Positions 1-10,245 of a stretch of 30,789 nt of DNA are shown here, piece after piece; within the stretch, counting starts at the first letter, position 1, and every line of letters starts with the position of its first letter. The DNA comes from Oehlia diaphana (lineage: Eukaryota; Glomeromycota; Glomeromycetes; Glomerales; Glomeraceae). The notes under the pieces were generated by a model. That model saw only the letters and a program-made list of their open reading frames with translations. It was not told where the DNA came from and did no database searches. Where the stretch lies: positions 1-30,789 of the forward strand of contig QZLH01001439.1 in the NCBI GenBank assembly GCA_003833135.1. The letters are read 5' to 3'. The position numbers were made by a program, and so were the translations under genes.

Positions 1-683
1 TAGATAGCGAGATATTATTAAATTACTATAATTATTTAAATTTAAGAGCGTAAACTTCTGTAATATTACGTTTTTAGTGTAATATTTCAAAATTTTACAC
101 CACCTCCGAAAGATTACACTAGATTATGCCTAAAAAAATTTCCTGATGTATGTGTAGGATAAATCATTTTTTTATCAGTGAAGGAGAAGTGTGATGGTAC
201 TAATCTAGATTCTTGCCATCAATTTTGTAATTCTTCCCTATAAGATTGTTAAAATCTTTCCATTTTTTTAGATAAATTACAAGTTAATATTTATATTTTT
301 CTGTTGTAATAACTTTAAAGACTTTGAAACTGCTTATTACCATTAAAATTAAATAGATTAATTGTTAAAAAGTAAAGTAACTATCATTGAGTCTGGTATA
401 TTAAAGAAAATTGCTTAAAATCTCTTTCTTTTTTTTTCATTTATAAAAAATCAGGTGGTTAAATACAATTTTATTGGAATGTTTCCTAATAATGTAATTC
501 AGATATCATTATCTTAGGTTTACTTATATAATATATTTATTTTCAATTTTAACCTTATATGGTAGCTGTCATCTATAAATAATAATAGTCTGAAATTTGA
601 AATTTTATTTATTTATATTGTATAACTTAAAGTACTTAGTTAAAATATAATAATTGCTATGTGAGCGGCAAATATTTTTTTGC
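1..683. other. A+T-rich intergenic DNA without recognisable gene
   Basis: No open frame with coding character was seen on either strand. Only short A/T runs and a small 8-bp inverted match near 75-82 and 112-119 stand out, and these are expected in DNA of this composition. Confidence 0.6.
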
Positions 684-995
684 TATATTAGATCAAGTAA
701 ATAAAATTATTCGTTTCTCATGACTAGGCGGGTTCATGTAAATGTTACAAAAAGATAAAAAAATTTATTTTATTTAGTTATGTGATTTTGGTTTTGACCA
801 ATCATAATCATAAAAAAAATAAATTTTTTTTCCACCCGGTGATCTGGGCAAAAAATTTATTAAATTAACCAATCATCTTCTAGGAATCAGCTAAATTTTT
901 TTGAAAAATAAATTTTTTTTCTGGGCGGCTGGGTCAAATTTAGCAATTTTTTTTTCATGAGAAACGAATAATTTTATTTCTTTGGTCTTATATGG
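684..995. mobile_element. MITE-like inverted-repeat element (about 310 bp)
   Basis: A perfect 25-bp inverted repeat lies at 699-723 and 955-979. The arms continue outward with mismatches to about 685 and 993. The interior has no coding frame. It carries a diverged internal duplication: copies of an ACCAATCAT motif near 798 and 870, each followed by an A/T block (AAATAAATTTTTTTT) and then a G/C-rich motif with GGGC or CCGG. Long terminal inverted repeats around a short non-coding core are typical of non-autonomous DNA transposons. No target-site duplication could be fixed, so the outer ends are approximate. Confidence 0.65.
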
Positions 996-1537
996 AATTT
1001 TTGTAAATTTTCATAGAATTTTGATTTTTATTATTGTTACTTATTTAAATTATCTAACTTTTACATATAATATTAATTAAAACTCTTATTAAATTCTATA
1101 AAATATATAGTCAAAATATAGATTAATTTGGTTACAAAATTATGTGACAATCTGGCCAAAATTAAAGAATTTTTTATAGTATTATTTATTTTAATTTAAA
1201 AATGTCTACAATACAGTTTAAGGTGATTTTCTTTTAATTAGATTATTAAGTATTAGTAATTCTTCTATCTGAATTTTGATTTTAAATGAGTTTAATCATA
1301 TTCTGAAAAATTTGTTAATTCAGTATTGCCTTTAAGTATTCTAAACATACATAACCAATTTATCTCTACAAGTGTCTTAGAATTATTTTAATACTTATTT
1401 CTATATAAGTTAAAAAATTCTTCTATCTATTGAATTTTCTTTATGTATTTAATTATAATTGTAACTTCTTTTTCAATAGGGTTATAATTTCAATAAAAAT
1501 TTTCTTTATATATTAGAAATCTTAGATCAATATATAT

Positions 1538-1925
1538 AAGATCTTTACTTAGAGTATATTTAGCTAATTTATCTATAATATTATTGTATTTACTGTTATT
1601 ATATACTTTAATTTTAACTAGTAGCACTAATAATTAAAAAATTTAATTATTTTAAACCTTAGTATCCACCATGCATTATATAGTCATTTTTCTTTAGATA
1701 TTTGTTGTAAAAATTCTTTTTTTAATGATTTAAAAATATATTAATTATAGTTTGTATGACAATATATATCATAATATTCGCATCTTTAAAATAAACTAGT
1801 AGCACTAATATAATTGCTATAAGCTTTACTTTAAATACTGATAGATTATCAGTAATATTAACAATTCTATCTTTTATTAAATCAGCTAATTTCTATCTGG
1901 TATACCTAATATTTGAAAATTATGG
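1538..1925 (-). pseudogene. Decayed LINE-type RNase H domain remnant
   Basis: On the minus strand, fragments in shifting frames resemble the RNase H domain of LINE-like retrotransposons. One piece (about 1859-1740) reads VFKVKLIAIILVLLV followed by a segment like xxxIYxxxQxxIN. This matches the usual pattern of an acidic residue in 'KAEL.AI..AL' and 'IYTDSQ', but the catalytic Asp and Glu positions look substituted. A second piece (about 1625-1540) reads VKIKVYNNSKYNN then IIDKLAK, matching the domain end 'VKVKAHsgnkyND.ADKLAK' with the His lost. Stops and frameshifts separate the pieces, so it is a dead copy. The family assignment is by eye. Confidence 0.5.
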
Positions 1926-3224
1926 CTTTCTTTTATTTTATTTTAGTTTTTCTTTTTTTTTGCATTTTAAAAGTTTTATCTTTTAGTATTTTTTTAAAAA
2001 GCTAAAAATATTGAAATATTGATTAGTTGAATTTTAAGGTTTAATATTATTACCATATATTACAGGCCATAATACTTTGAATATTTTGCAAATTTTAAAG
2101 GTTTAGTCCTATACTTCCTCTATTATATGAATTTTTACTATTAATAAAGGATATTTAAATTTATAAAATAATTGAATAATATTACATGTCATATCTAAGA
2201 TATTTGTTGGATTATTTAAATAATAAAATTAATAAAGAATGTGATTTCTTTTTTAAGAGATACTATAACTTATAATATACAGTAGTTTTTTTTGGATTTT
2301 ATAGATCAGTTATATCTATTGGATTGGTCAGAAATCTAGAAGATTTAAATAGCTTTTATAGTTTAAATGCAATTTGGTTAGGTCAATTTGCTATTTTTCT
2401 AAAAGATGACAGATTATAATAGTGTAATTTTCTTCAATTTGTATGTATAAATTATAAGGTTAATTGGTTAATGTAATATAACTGGATAACCATATATATA
2501 TATGAGATCTTTTTGGCTTGCATTTATACTTATTCACACTTATATTTTTAGTTTTTACTTTACTATTTATTAATAAATATGCAATATATTAAAAAAAAAT
2601 ATATATATTAAATGAAAAAAATTTTATAAAATTTATAATATTTTGTTTATCAAATGGTATTTTCAATAAATTTTTAATATAATTTTATAAAATTATTATG
2701 TATAGCAGAATTCTTTTGGTAAAAAAAAGGAATTGATATATATTAAAAAGTGATTGGTAATTTTTTTAGCTTATTATATATATAATATATAAATGTTCTT
2801 TGGGATAAATATATAGTCTTTATACTTTACTAAAATTTTTAATACTCTCAAATTTTAGTATCTTTTATGCAGCATCTTCAGCATTATTTCACAAATAATT
2901 TTGCATATAATATATAGTAGCAAGGTTACTGATTACACATTAAGATTGCATAGATTTTTACTTTAAAAAAAAAAAGTATTAATGCCTTTTAATTACTGTA
3001 GTTATTAAGAATCAAAAATAATTTTATTAATTCAAATTATTACAATACTTATGTACAAGAAAAGGAAATTTTAGTACAATTAAATTAAATGCTGATAGTT
3101 CTAATTTTTAATACTTGTTCAATATTAGAATATCACTATTACATTTTTTAAAGGCTTATCTATTCATGATGCTTCAAATAAAACAATCAAACAAATACAT
3201 AAAATTTCTATTTTTTTTTATTCT
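1926..3224. other. A+T-rich gene-free stretch
   Basis: No coding frame could be supported. Parts may be further decay products of the adjacent LINE remnant, but no reverse transcriptase motif could be read with confidence. The right end is the 3' flank of the DinB-like gene. Confidence 0.45.
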
Positions 3225-4310
3225 TTAACTGTTGTGTTCCATTTTATATCGTTTTTGAAGTGTAGAAGGTGCAATACCAAAGTCTTCAGGAACCACAATA
3301 TTTTGTTCAGCACAAATTACTCTAATTAAAGCAAAATGATGAACCTACAATAAAAAAAAAAGACGAACGGTAAGTAAAATATAAATATGTATAATGCATA
3401 ATCGGAGATAATTACCGCATGATGACAACAAAACCATAATTCTCTTCCATAGGTAGATTGGAATGGAATCGGATCCATTAACATTTCGGAATCAACTGTA
3501 GCATCAACTCGTATTTGAGTGTTAAATGGTATAAAAGTACAGTCATTTATAATTGTAGTTTGTAATTGTTCTAGTCGTTTTATTGCTGTTAATCGTAATG
3601 TTTCCACTGGAATCTAATCATATTACATAAAATTAATTAAGGATAAAATTACTGCGCCACTGATTTACTGCGACCTACGTTGTTTGATCTGTTATCATAA
3701 TTCACGATCCAAAATTTAGATTCATCTTCTTTTGGCTCTTCATAATATTGATCATCGTAATCTGAAATATTACCATCTGATGTTTTTCTTTTCTCCTTTA
3801 GTTGTTTAGATTCAAGCAGTAATCGAAAATGATCATATAAATGTCTGCAAAAGCAAATTTAAAATTGTAAGTCACGTGAAATTTATCGGCTTTGCCTTTC
3901 TTAGTAGTGATTTACCTTACATGTTTCCCGATGGTGCTTGAAGGGATAAATTTGCTTTCATATGTATATTTATCGTCGCTTGGTAAACATCTTAATAGAT
4001 CTATACATTGTTGTAAAGTTTTATAAGCAACTCTATGGACTTCTTGTTCGTTATTGATAGAAATTAATGGTATAACTTCTTTAATATCATTTATTGGAGT
4101 AAAGGATTCATCAACAGATGATGACGACCAAGAATTTATTTCAGATTCAGCTGTAGAAGCAATTGACATTATGCTAAAACGATTTGTAGAAGTTCTTGAA
4201 GCTGCTTCTGGTGATAATGTTGGATATAATGTTGTGATAGGATTTTTTGTTGTTGGAGATTGAAAATGGAGAGTTGGAACTGAAAATTTTGACAAAAATT
4301 TTAAAATCAT
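3225..4310 (-). CDS. DinB-like superfamily protein, possibly mitochondrial (4 exons, about 292 aa)
   Basis: Exons on the minus strand are 4310-3916, 3844-3679, 3613-3416 and 3344-3225, giving one frame ending in TAA. The core reads SSTIGKHVRHLYDHFR (about residues 124-139), then a 30-40 residue charged insert, YDNRSNN, VETLRLTAIKRLEQL, and a C-terminal STYGRELWFCCHHAVHHFAL followed by VPEDFGIAPSTL. This order (HVRHxxDHF, YDxR, ET, GREL, HHxxHHFAL, DFGxAPSTL) is that of a bacterial DinB-like four-helix metal-binding family. The His clusters are the expected metal ligands. The enzyme activity of this subfamily is unknown to me. The first ~50 residues are Ser/Thr-rich with few acids and begin MILKFLSKFSV, which could be a mitochondrial presequence; a later Met (MSIASTAESE) is an alternative start. 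The exon 2/3 junction is ambiguous: donor GTAGGT at 3678 (used here) or GTAAAT nearer 3665. Confidence 0.7.
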
Positions 4311-5023
4311 TCTATTTATTATTTATTATATAATACAAATAATACAAATTTAAAATGATGATCAAAGATTTAGCAAATATACGAATTTTTTTTTTTTGGT
4401 GCAAAAATGTGGGTTTAAATAAATTTATTATAAAAAATAAACTTTATCACAACTTCCTGTATTTGGAACAAATTTCCGTATTAGTACAACAAAGCCATAC
4501 ACAAAGAGAATGGTTTTTCGGCTGGGAAATAATATTGTTCCTTTTGAATGTTTCATTTATGTATATCTCTAAACTAAAAAATCACGATATTCTGCGAAAC
4601 ATTCTTTATCATTTCAATTAATTTCTTTTTAGTTCAGTGAGCTGATTGAATTTCCTAAATAAGGCGTTTGGCGAAATATTTCCCATTTATTTTATTCGTT
4701 CTCCAAGAATATTGTTTCTCAATGATCATCATAAACGAAAAGGTTTATTTCGTATATTTATATGTCACACAATCAATATCAATAAGAACAAATATAATCG
4801 TTATAGAAAATATTCTTTAAAGTCAATAAGTATAAAGCTCAAACGTTGGATTATTAACGCGCGCATGCACAACACGCGTCTGCCTGTAATATAAAACAAA
4901 ATTTGGCATCCATTTCACCCAATTTAAATAAGTTGTTTCCATCCTATAATAATAAATTACTATTATTTTATTTTACGCTTTCTATTTTTTACAGGTTAAA
5001 ATAGAATCATTGAGGACTATCCA
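4311..5023. other. Intergenic region, 5' flank of the DinB-like gene and 3' flank of the WW-domain gene
   Basis: Two plus-strand frames of 80-90 codons here (4355-4621 and 4646-4894) have no domain, no splice support and A/T-driven composition, so they are not called. A G/C-rich pocket with alternating CGCGCGCATGC and ACACGCGT lies at 4857-4882. Otherwise no element was recognised. Confidence 0.5.
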
Positions 5024-5915
5024 CTATTTCCAACCTTTACCTTTCCAACCTTTGCCTTTCCAACCTTTGCCTTTCCAACCTTTACCTTTCCAACCTTTGC
5101 CTTTCCATCCTTTATGTTTATGCTTTTTGAATTTCTTTTTAGCCATTTTTCCGACTAATAAACCTCCAGCGGCTCCCATTCCTGTACCTAATAATAATTT
5201 ACCTATATCTCCAGCTCCTCCCATTCCTCCCATTCCTTTATCCTCTTTTGTTTTAGAAACTTTACTACCGGGAGGTCCTTGTGTATGAGGTAAAGCGCTT
5301 ACATAAGATTGAGCTTCGTCATGAGGATTATGACCAACTCGATAATCTGACTGGCTTGAATAAGGGTAGGTTTCGGTAGGTTTGCCTCCACCCCCATAAG
5401 GCCCAGATTGTAGATAAGATGACGGATAATTGGATGGTGTAGGTTGTGGATATGGACTAGAAGATTGTTGTTGCATTACGTAAGGAATTGTAGCATATTC
5501 TTTTGATTGTGGCATTTGACTACCTCCCCCGTATGTAGCAGAAGAATTTGGATCAGTAAATCCAAGTGGATAATGTCCTTGCGGATTAGGATTTGCACTA
5601 GGGGATGGAAGTTGCATAGGATATTGACTTGAAGTTTGCCCCACTGGTGGTGGGGAATATGGTTTCGCGTCAAGAGGGTGATTCCATTGTGATACTCCAG
5701 TACTTGTATCTTGTAAATGGAATAAATTTTTTTTTAACTAAATCAATGTTTCTTTTGCCTTATAAAAAAAAAAAATTTGAATTCGCAGTAAAAGTTGTGT
5801 ATGAAAAAATATTCAACCGTTTCTGATTAAATTATTACATACCAACATAATAATAACGTTGCGTGTTTTGATCATATTGAGAAATAAACCCAGACGGTAA
5901 AGGTCTAGGGTCCAT
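5024..5915 (-). CDS. WW-domain protein with glycine zipper and KGKGW repeat tail (2 exons, about 252 aa)
   Basis: Exons are 5915-5843 and 5709-5024, joined in phase 1 within the WW domain. The N terminus starts MDPRPLPSGFISQYDQ and continues to RYYYVDTSTGVSQWNHP (residues 6-36), a WW domain that binds proline-rich ligands. The first signature Trp is Phe10, while the second (Trp33) and the YYYVD strand are kept. Residues ~40-180 are low-complexity Pro/Gln/Ser/Tyr/Gly. Next comes a Gly-rich hydrophobic stretch (GMGGMGGAGDIGKLLLGTGM, then GAAGGLLVGKMAKKK) like a glycine zipper, then a Lys-rich segment and about five KGKGW repeats at the C terminus. The layout recalls the yeast metacaspase-binding protein Wwm1, but orthology is inferred. 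An N-terminal WW, a membrane-interacting zipper and a basic aromatic tail suggest a stress or membrane adaptor. Confidence 0.82.
5026..5110. repeat. 15-bp minisatellite encoding KGKGW units
   Basis: Five near-identical 15-bp units (CCAACCTTTGCCTTT type, with A/G variation at one site) begin at about 5030, 5045, 5060, 5075 and 5090. A degenerate sixth follows at 5105. On the minus strand each unit encodes K-G-K-G-W, so length changes by whole units keep the frame of the WW-domain gene. Confidence 0.92.
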
Positions 5916-6333
5916 TTTCGCTCAAATTTTCAAATTTTGTAAAAAATTAAATTTCTTAATAACTGTCAGAACACTTGGCTAATTTAATCAAACCCCCAAA
6001 AAGGAAAAGTTGAACAAATGATTCAAGAGCGTTAATCTAACCAATCTCGTCTATACAGAAGTTACATAAAGGCTTGGCAGTGGCTGATCTACGCGTTTAA
6101 TATGATATTGATATTTTATGGTTATTTCATTATTGCATTCATTTACGCGATTATGTATATTATGTATATGCCAATACGCGTTCCAATTATAAATAAGTCT
6201 TATAATTCTATAAATATTTATTTCTTTTTTACAGAAAAAAATTTTTTTTTTTTTTTACAATAATTATCTAACCTATAAATTTTTAAAAATAAAAATGAAG
6301 TAACCATCCAGCCCCTGCAATTTCTTTTTGCAA
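5916..6333. other. Intergenic region between the WW-domain and membrane-protein genes
   Basis: It contains the 5' flank of the minus-strand WW-domain gene and the 3' flank of the membrane-protein gene. A T/A tract at 6230-6260 and TATGTATAT repeats at 6150-6170 are visible. No gene or clear regulatory site was seen. Confidence 0.5.
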
Positions 6334-7367
6334 TTATTGTATCAAGGGTTGCCTTTGCTCCCTTGGAGCATATATCAAAGGACATTTGGAGCTAATAGCA
6401 TATTTTAATTTATATCCAGAAGTAACGTAAAAAAATAAAAAAGTTGAAAAAATTAAACCGGCTAACAATGAAGCTTGAATTGATAAATACAATATATTAC
6501 ATTCTCTAACAGCAACATCGATCAAACATCTAAATAAGAAAAAAAGTTAACGTTTATTACTTTTAGATTTTTAACTTAAATAAGTTAAAAAACTTACGCG
6601 GCCATGGTAAGACCAAAAAGTCCGTCTCTTTGGCAGTTACTAAACAAACCGGTAACGGTCCATGCAAGCCCAACAATCCCCAAAATCCAAATACATAAAA
6701 TTCCTAGTAAAGTATAAGCTTCTTCACGGTCTGATTTTAATATTGCCATATAAATATTATGGAATAAATCCAACCATGAAAATGCTGCGTATAATGCAAA
6801 TGGGACATGAGCGAAAAAGTATATTTTCTTGGCTTGTAAAGAAGGGAGTTCATTTGGAGGATAATCTACAGTAAGTCTGTAATGAGCAAGACTAACTACT
6901 AATAGGGTCAATGTGGCAAAAAATGAACTTCCTACAAAGTTCAGTTTCAACTATACAAATTATAAAAAAAGTAAATTTCAAAAAATCAATAATTTCTAAT
7001 TATTTACTTATAAATATATACGAACCAAAAACCATAACCAGCCAAGCATAAAAAGGTTAGCCAAATTAAATAGCCAGCCAATACTTTCGGTCACAATTTC
7101 TTGAATTATAGAAACCTTGCTAAATTGAATATAGAAAACAAACCCGAATCTTAATAAGTAAATTATAGGCCATAAAATTGCTAACAAAATTAAGGAAGGA
7201 GAAAAAATGTTGTTATATTCATGATTAATTTCTCTAGCTCTTGGGTCAAGAATATAAACATAAGTACTGCCGACAAAACTTGCTATAAAAGATAATATGT
7301 TGACAATACGGAGCGTTTTCAATGAAGTCGAAGCTTCACAAGTATCATAATATAGTGGTTGAGACAT
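6334..7367 (-). CDS. Multi-pass membrane protein, possibly of a fungal DUF1774-like family (3 exons, about 296 aa)
   Basis: Proposed exons are 7367-7026, 6950-6598 and 6529-6334, starting MSQPLYYDTCEASTS and ending REQRQPLIQ. Long hydrophobic segments recur through the chain: IVNILSFIASFVGSTYVYIL, an ILLAILWPIIYLL block, WLFNLANLFMLGWLWFL, a segment starting FFATLTLLVVSLAHY, IYFFAHVPFALYAAFSW, LLGILCIWILGIVGLAWTV and LLAGLIFSTFLFFYV. That makes about seven to eight membrane helices. Size and topology fit small fungal integral membrane proteins such as DUF1774, but I cannot fix the family. The first intron is uncertain: donor GTTCGT with acceptor at 6951 keeps frame, and GTATAT at 7021 with a later acceptor is an alternative. 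The gene is divergent from ypt1 across a 926-bp spacer. Confidence 0.72.
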
Positions 7368-8293
7368 ATTACATATATATTATATGAGGAAATAAGAAAA
7401 TGTAAAAAGAGTTGAAAGAATTTGTTTGCATCGATTTAACCAAAACTACTGTGCTACAATTAATTATTTATTTTTAACCTTTTTTTATTTTATTATTCTG
7501 TCCATCACTTTTTTAGCCCATCGCGCACGGATAATTTTATCAGATCAATGACTTATGATATCATAAACAGATAACGATAAGACAAGATCAAACCAGTATC
7601 AAACCCGACAGCCTTATTCTTAAATTTTTATAGTGCCGGCGAAATTATGATAATTTCAATTATTTCCATAAAAAGAATAGGGCGTCCTTAACGTACAGTG
7701 GGAGTGTATGATATTAACGTACAAACTGGCCCGAATTTAGGAGTTATGCATTTGCACGTGATAGCGTTAGCATTAACCCCGGCCAGTATGTATGTTAATA
7801 TCGTACACCCCCACTGTACATTAAGGAACCCCAAAAAGAATCCTTAGGTCCAGACCATTATTTACTTATTGGTACATAATTAGTAATTACGTAAATATGA
7901 TTTGCGATGATGAATTCTAATTTTAGTAAATGTCAAAAAAATCAACCTTTAAATATAAGAATTCTGTGGAAAGAAATGACATCAGCCTTTGACGATTAAT
8001 TTAATCACATGAGTTAACTCATCCGCCAATCACCAATCATGCGGCTTCGTCGTTCTTCGCCACACGTCATATCTAATCATGACATCGCCACTCCCTCCTC
8101 CCTTCTTTTAACGGTTTTTCAAAGGTATAACGGGGTAGTGGTTTCATATATAAACAGTTATCTTTCTTATCGTGACCACATAGTTAGTAGTTATCACAAA
8201 CTCTTTCTCTCCTGGCCAACTTAACTCCTTTGCTTCTATCTATTTCTAATTTCCTTTTTTATTTACTATAATCTCTTATTTTAACTAACTAAC
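7368..8293. promoter_or_regulatory. Divergent promoter region of the membrane-protein gene and ypt1
   Basis: The spacer separates two start codons pointing outward. It holds a 14-bp perfect palindrome (TTATGATATCATAA, 7553-7566), the MITE at 7679-7832, a C/T-rich block (8088-8105) and a TATA-like element (TATATAAAC, 8147-8155) about 145 bp before the ypt1 start. Pyrimidine-rich sequence continues from 8195 to 8270, probably the ypt1 5' leader. Confidence 0.6.
7679..7832. mobile_element. MITE with about 50-bp terminal inverted repeats and 9-bp target-site duplication
   Basis: The arms at about 7680-7731 and 7781-7832 are inverted copies of each other with only a handful of mismatches. They share blocks such as GTACAGTGGG, GATATTAAC and ACTGGCC. 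The 49-bp loop is non-coding and carries CACGTG at 7755-7760. The 9-mer AAAAAGAAT flanks the element directly on both sides (7670-7678 and 7833-7841), as expected for a target-site duplication. Long TIRs with a 9-bp duplication fit the Mutator-like (MULE) superfamily. The near-identity of the arms and the intact duplication suggest a fairly recent insertion. Confidence 0.88.
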
Positions 8294-9581
8294 ATGAATC
8301 CAGAATAGTAAGTAAGGTTCTCCTTTGCAACTTTGCGTAGGAGTTGTTTTTGTTCGATTTTGAGAGAGATTAAACTTTTGAACCGCAATGGATTAAACTA
8401 GGTTTATGAAGGAGGGATGACCTTGAGAAAATCAAGCTATCAACATAGGTGCGAATTGACAACGCTGATTTGTAATGTAAAAGTAACCGTTAGCGTTATT
8501 AATTTCGTACTAATGTTATCTTTCATACTCAACGCTTGGTTGTTATTTTTGGTCATCATCTCGTTGCTATTCTGCGCCATGTTGGAACGAATAAGCACAT
8601 AAGCCTAGTATTGTTAATTTTATAACGAATTTAACTCTTATGTCTTTACTATTATTAATAAATTATAGTGACTACCTCTTTAAACTTCTGTTGATCGGCG
8701 ACTCTGGGGTCGGAAAATCATGCTTGCTACTTCGATTCGCCGATGATACATATACAGAGAGTTATATTAGTACTATTGGGGTTGATTTTGTAAGTGAACG
8801 TAAACCATGAAAGAAGTATCAAACGCGTATGTTAATCTAATAGCGACTCATTTTTTTTATAACAATACCTAGAAAATTCGTACTATTGATCTTGAAGGCA
8901 AAACCGTTAAGTTACAAATCGTATGTATTTCATAATAATGATATTTTCAAAGTATACTCTAGCAATTAACAATTTGTATAATTTATTTAGTGGGATACTG
9001 CTGGACAAGAACGATTTCGTACAATCACTTCTTCTTATTATCGCGGTGCCCATGGAATCATTGTTGTTTATGATGTTACTGATCAAGATACTTTTTCAAA
9101 TGTAAAGCAATGGCTTCAGGAAATTGACCGTTATGCTTGTGAAGGTGTTAATAAATTGTTAGTTGGAAATAAGAGCGATTTGACGAATAAAAAAGTAGTA
9201 GAATATACAACTGCTAAGGTGCCTGTCTAACTCATTTGTTGAAAATTTGAGTATGCCTCGTTCTTTTGTTTTCATTAAATTAAATTTTCCTTCGTTTAGG
9301 AATTTGCCGAGCAATTGAATATTCCATTCTTGGAGACTTCTGCCAAGAATGCTACGAATGTCGAACAAGCTTTCTTAACAATGGCTAAACAAATTAAGGA
9401 CAGGTATAAAACAGATTATGATATAATTGCCGAAACTTTCTTTTCTTTTAATATAGATTTTGTAACATTACTCTTTAACAGAATGGGTACAACAACCGTC
9501 TCTCCGGGAACTCTGAAGCAAACCGTTAAAGTTGGTCCAGGTACATCAGTACCACAACAACAAAGTGGAGGTTGTTGTTAG
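8294..9581 (+). CDS. ypt1: Ypt1/Rab1 small GTPase (6 exons, 204 aa)
   Basis: Exons are 8294-8307, 8669-8789, 8873-8920, 8991-9218, 9300-9403 and 9482-9581, all joined in frame. The protein begins [20 protein letters not shown], the hallmark of Rab1/Ypt1. Nucleotide-binding motifs are GDSGVGKS (15-22), Thr40 in the effector loop (YISTIGVDF), DTAGQ (63-67), NKSD (121-124) and ETSAK (149-153). The C terminus GGCC is the double geranylgeranylation site. Ypt1 controls tethering of COPII vesicles at the Golgi and also autophagosome initiation. Length matches the family (about 205 aa). Oddities are a 14-nt first coding exon and a 361-nt first intron, much longer than the others (70-90 nt), whose donor is the tandem GTAAGTAAGG. 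Confidence 0.97.
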
Positions 9582-10245
9582 GTGATATTAAAGGGTGGGG
9601 TTTTGGTAAGGAATTGCTGTTAAATAATTTGAATCCGTTAGTTTATTACAATTTATTTGTCGAATTATCATGTATGCTTTTAGATTGAGAGTTTATCACT
9701 TCGTAGTGAACATTATTATATCACGCAATTTATTGTAGCTCCTTTTTTTTTAATACATTATTTAGTTATTATATATGGTGTGGGGTTTTTCTTTATAAAG
9801 ATCAGAAAAAAAAGTATTCGATTTTGTTTATTTCTTCAAAAAGTACCTTGTAGATTCTGTTAGAGGGAATATATATATTTTTGTATTTCTGTCCTTAAAA
9901 TTCAAGACACACCTCAAAGTATTGTGAAGATGTAATTTGACATAATTTTTTATATATATTTCATGTTTTTGCTCTTTTTTATAATATAAATATTTATGCT
10001 AATTTGATTAACTATTGATATACAATAAATAGGCGTAGTATCCTAACAATTAAATTTGTAATAATTTCTTACCTTTACCCATTATCAAAATGATATTCAT
10101 ATTGATCAACAGACGACAGTCGTATACATTACACGTGACTGAATAATGTAATTGTTTTTATCTAAAAACGACATCACAGAATAGATTTCTATTGCACTAT
10201 ATAACCCTTTTTTTTTGAATAAAAAGTTTAAATACTTGTTACATT
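9582..10245. promoter_or_regulatory. ypt1 3' flank and not3 promoter, with a CACGTG box
   Basis: T-rich and A-rich tracts after 9582 are probable ypt1 3'-untranslated DNA. A CACGTG hexamer at 10132-10137 lies 109 bp before the not3 start codon. It is a candidate site for a basic helix-loop-helix factor of the Cbf1/Pho4 type. No other gene was seen. Confidence 0.5.

Noticed and set aside
75..119. AGTGTAAT/ATTACACT inverted match
   Set aside because: Eight bases in A/T-rich DNA with no flanking duplication; chance is a sufficient explanation.
4355..4894. Two plus-strand frames of 88 and 82 codons in the spacer before the WW-domain gene
   Set aside because: No domain, A/T-driven residue content, no splice or start context, and no overlap with a recognisable family.
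8417..8602. Plus-strand frame of 61 codons upstream of the ypt1 G domain
   Set aside because: It lies wholly within the first ypt1 intron, and the joined exons make a complete Ypt1 without it.
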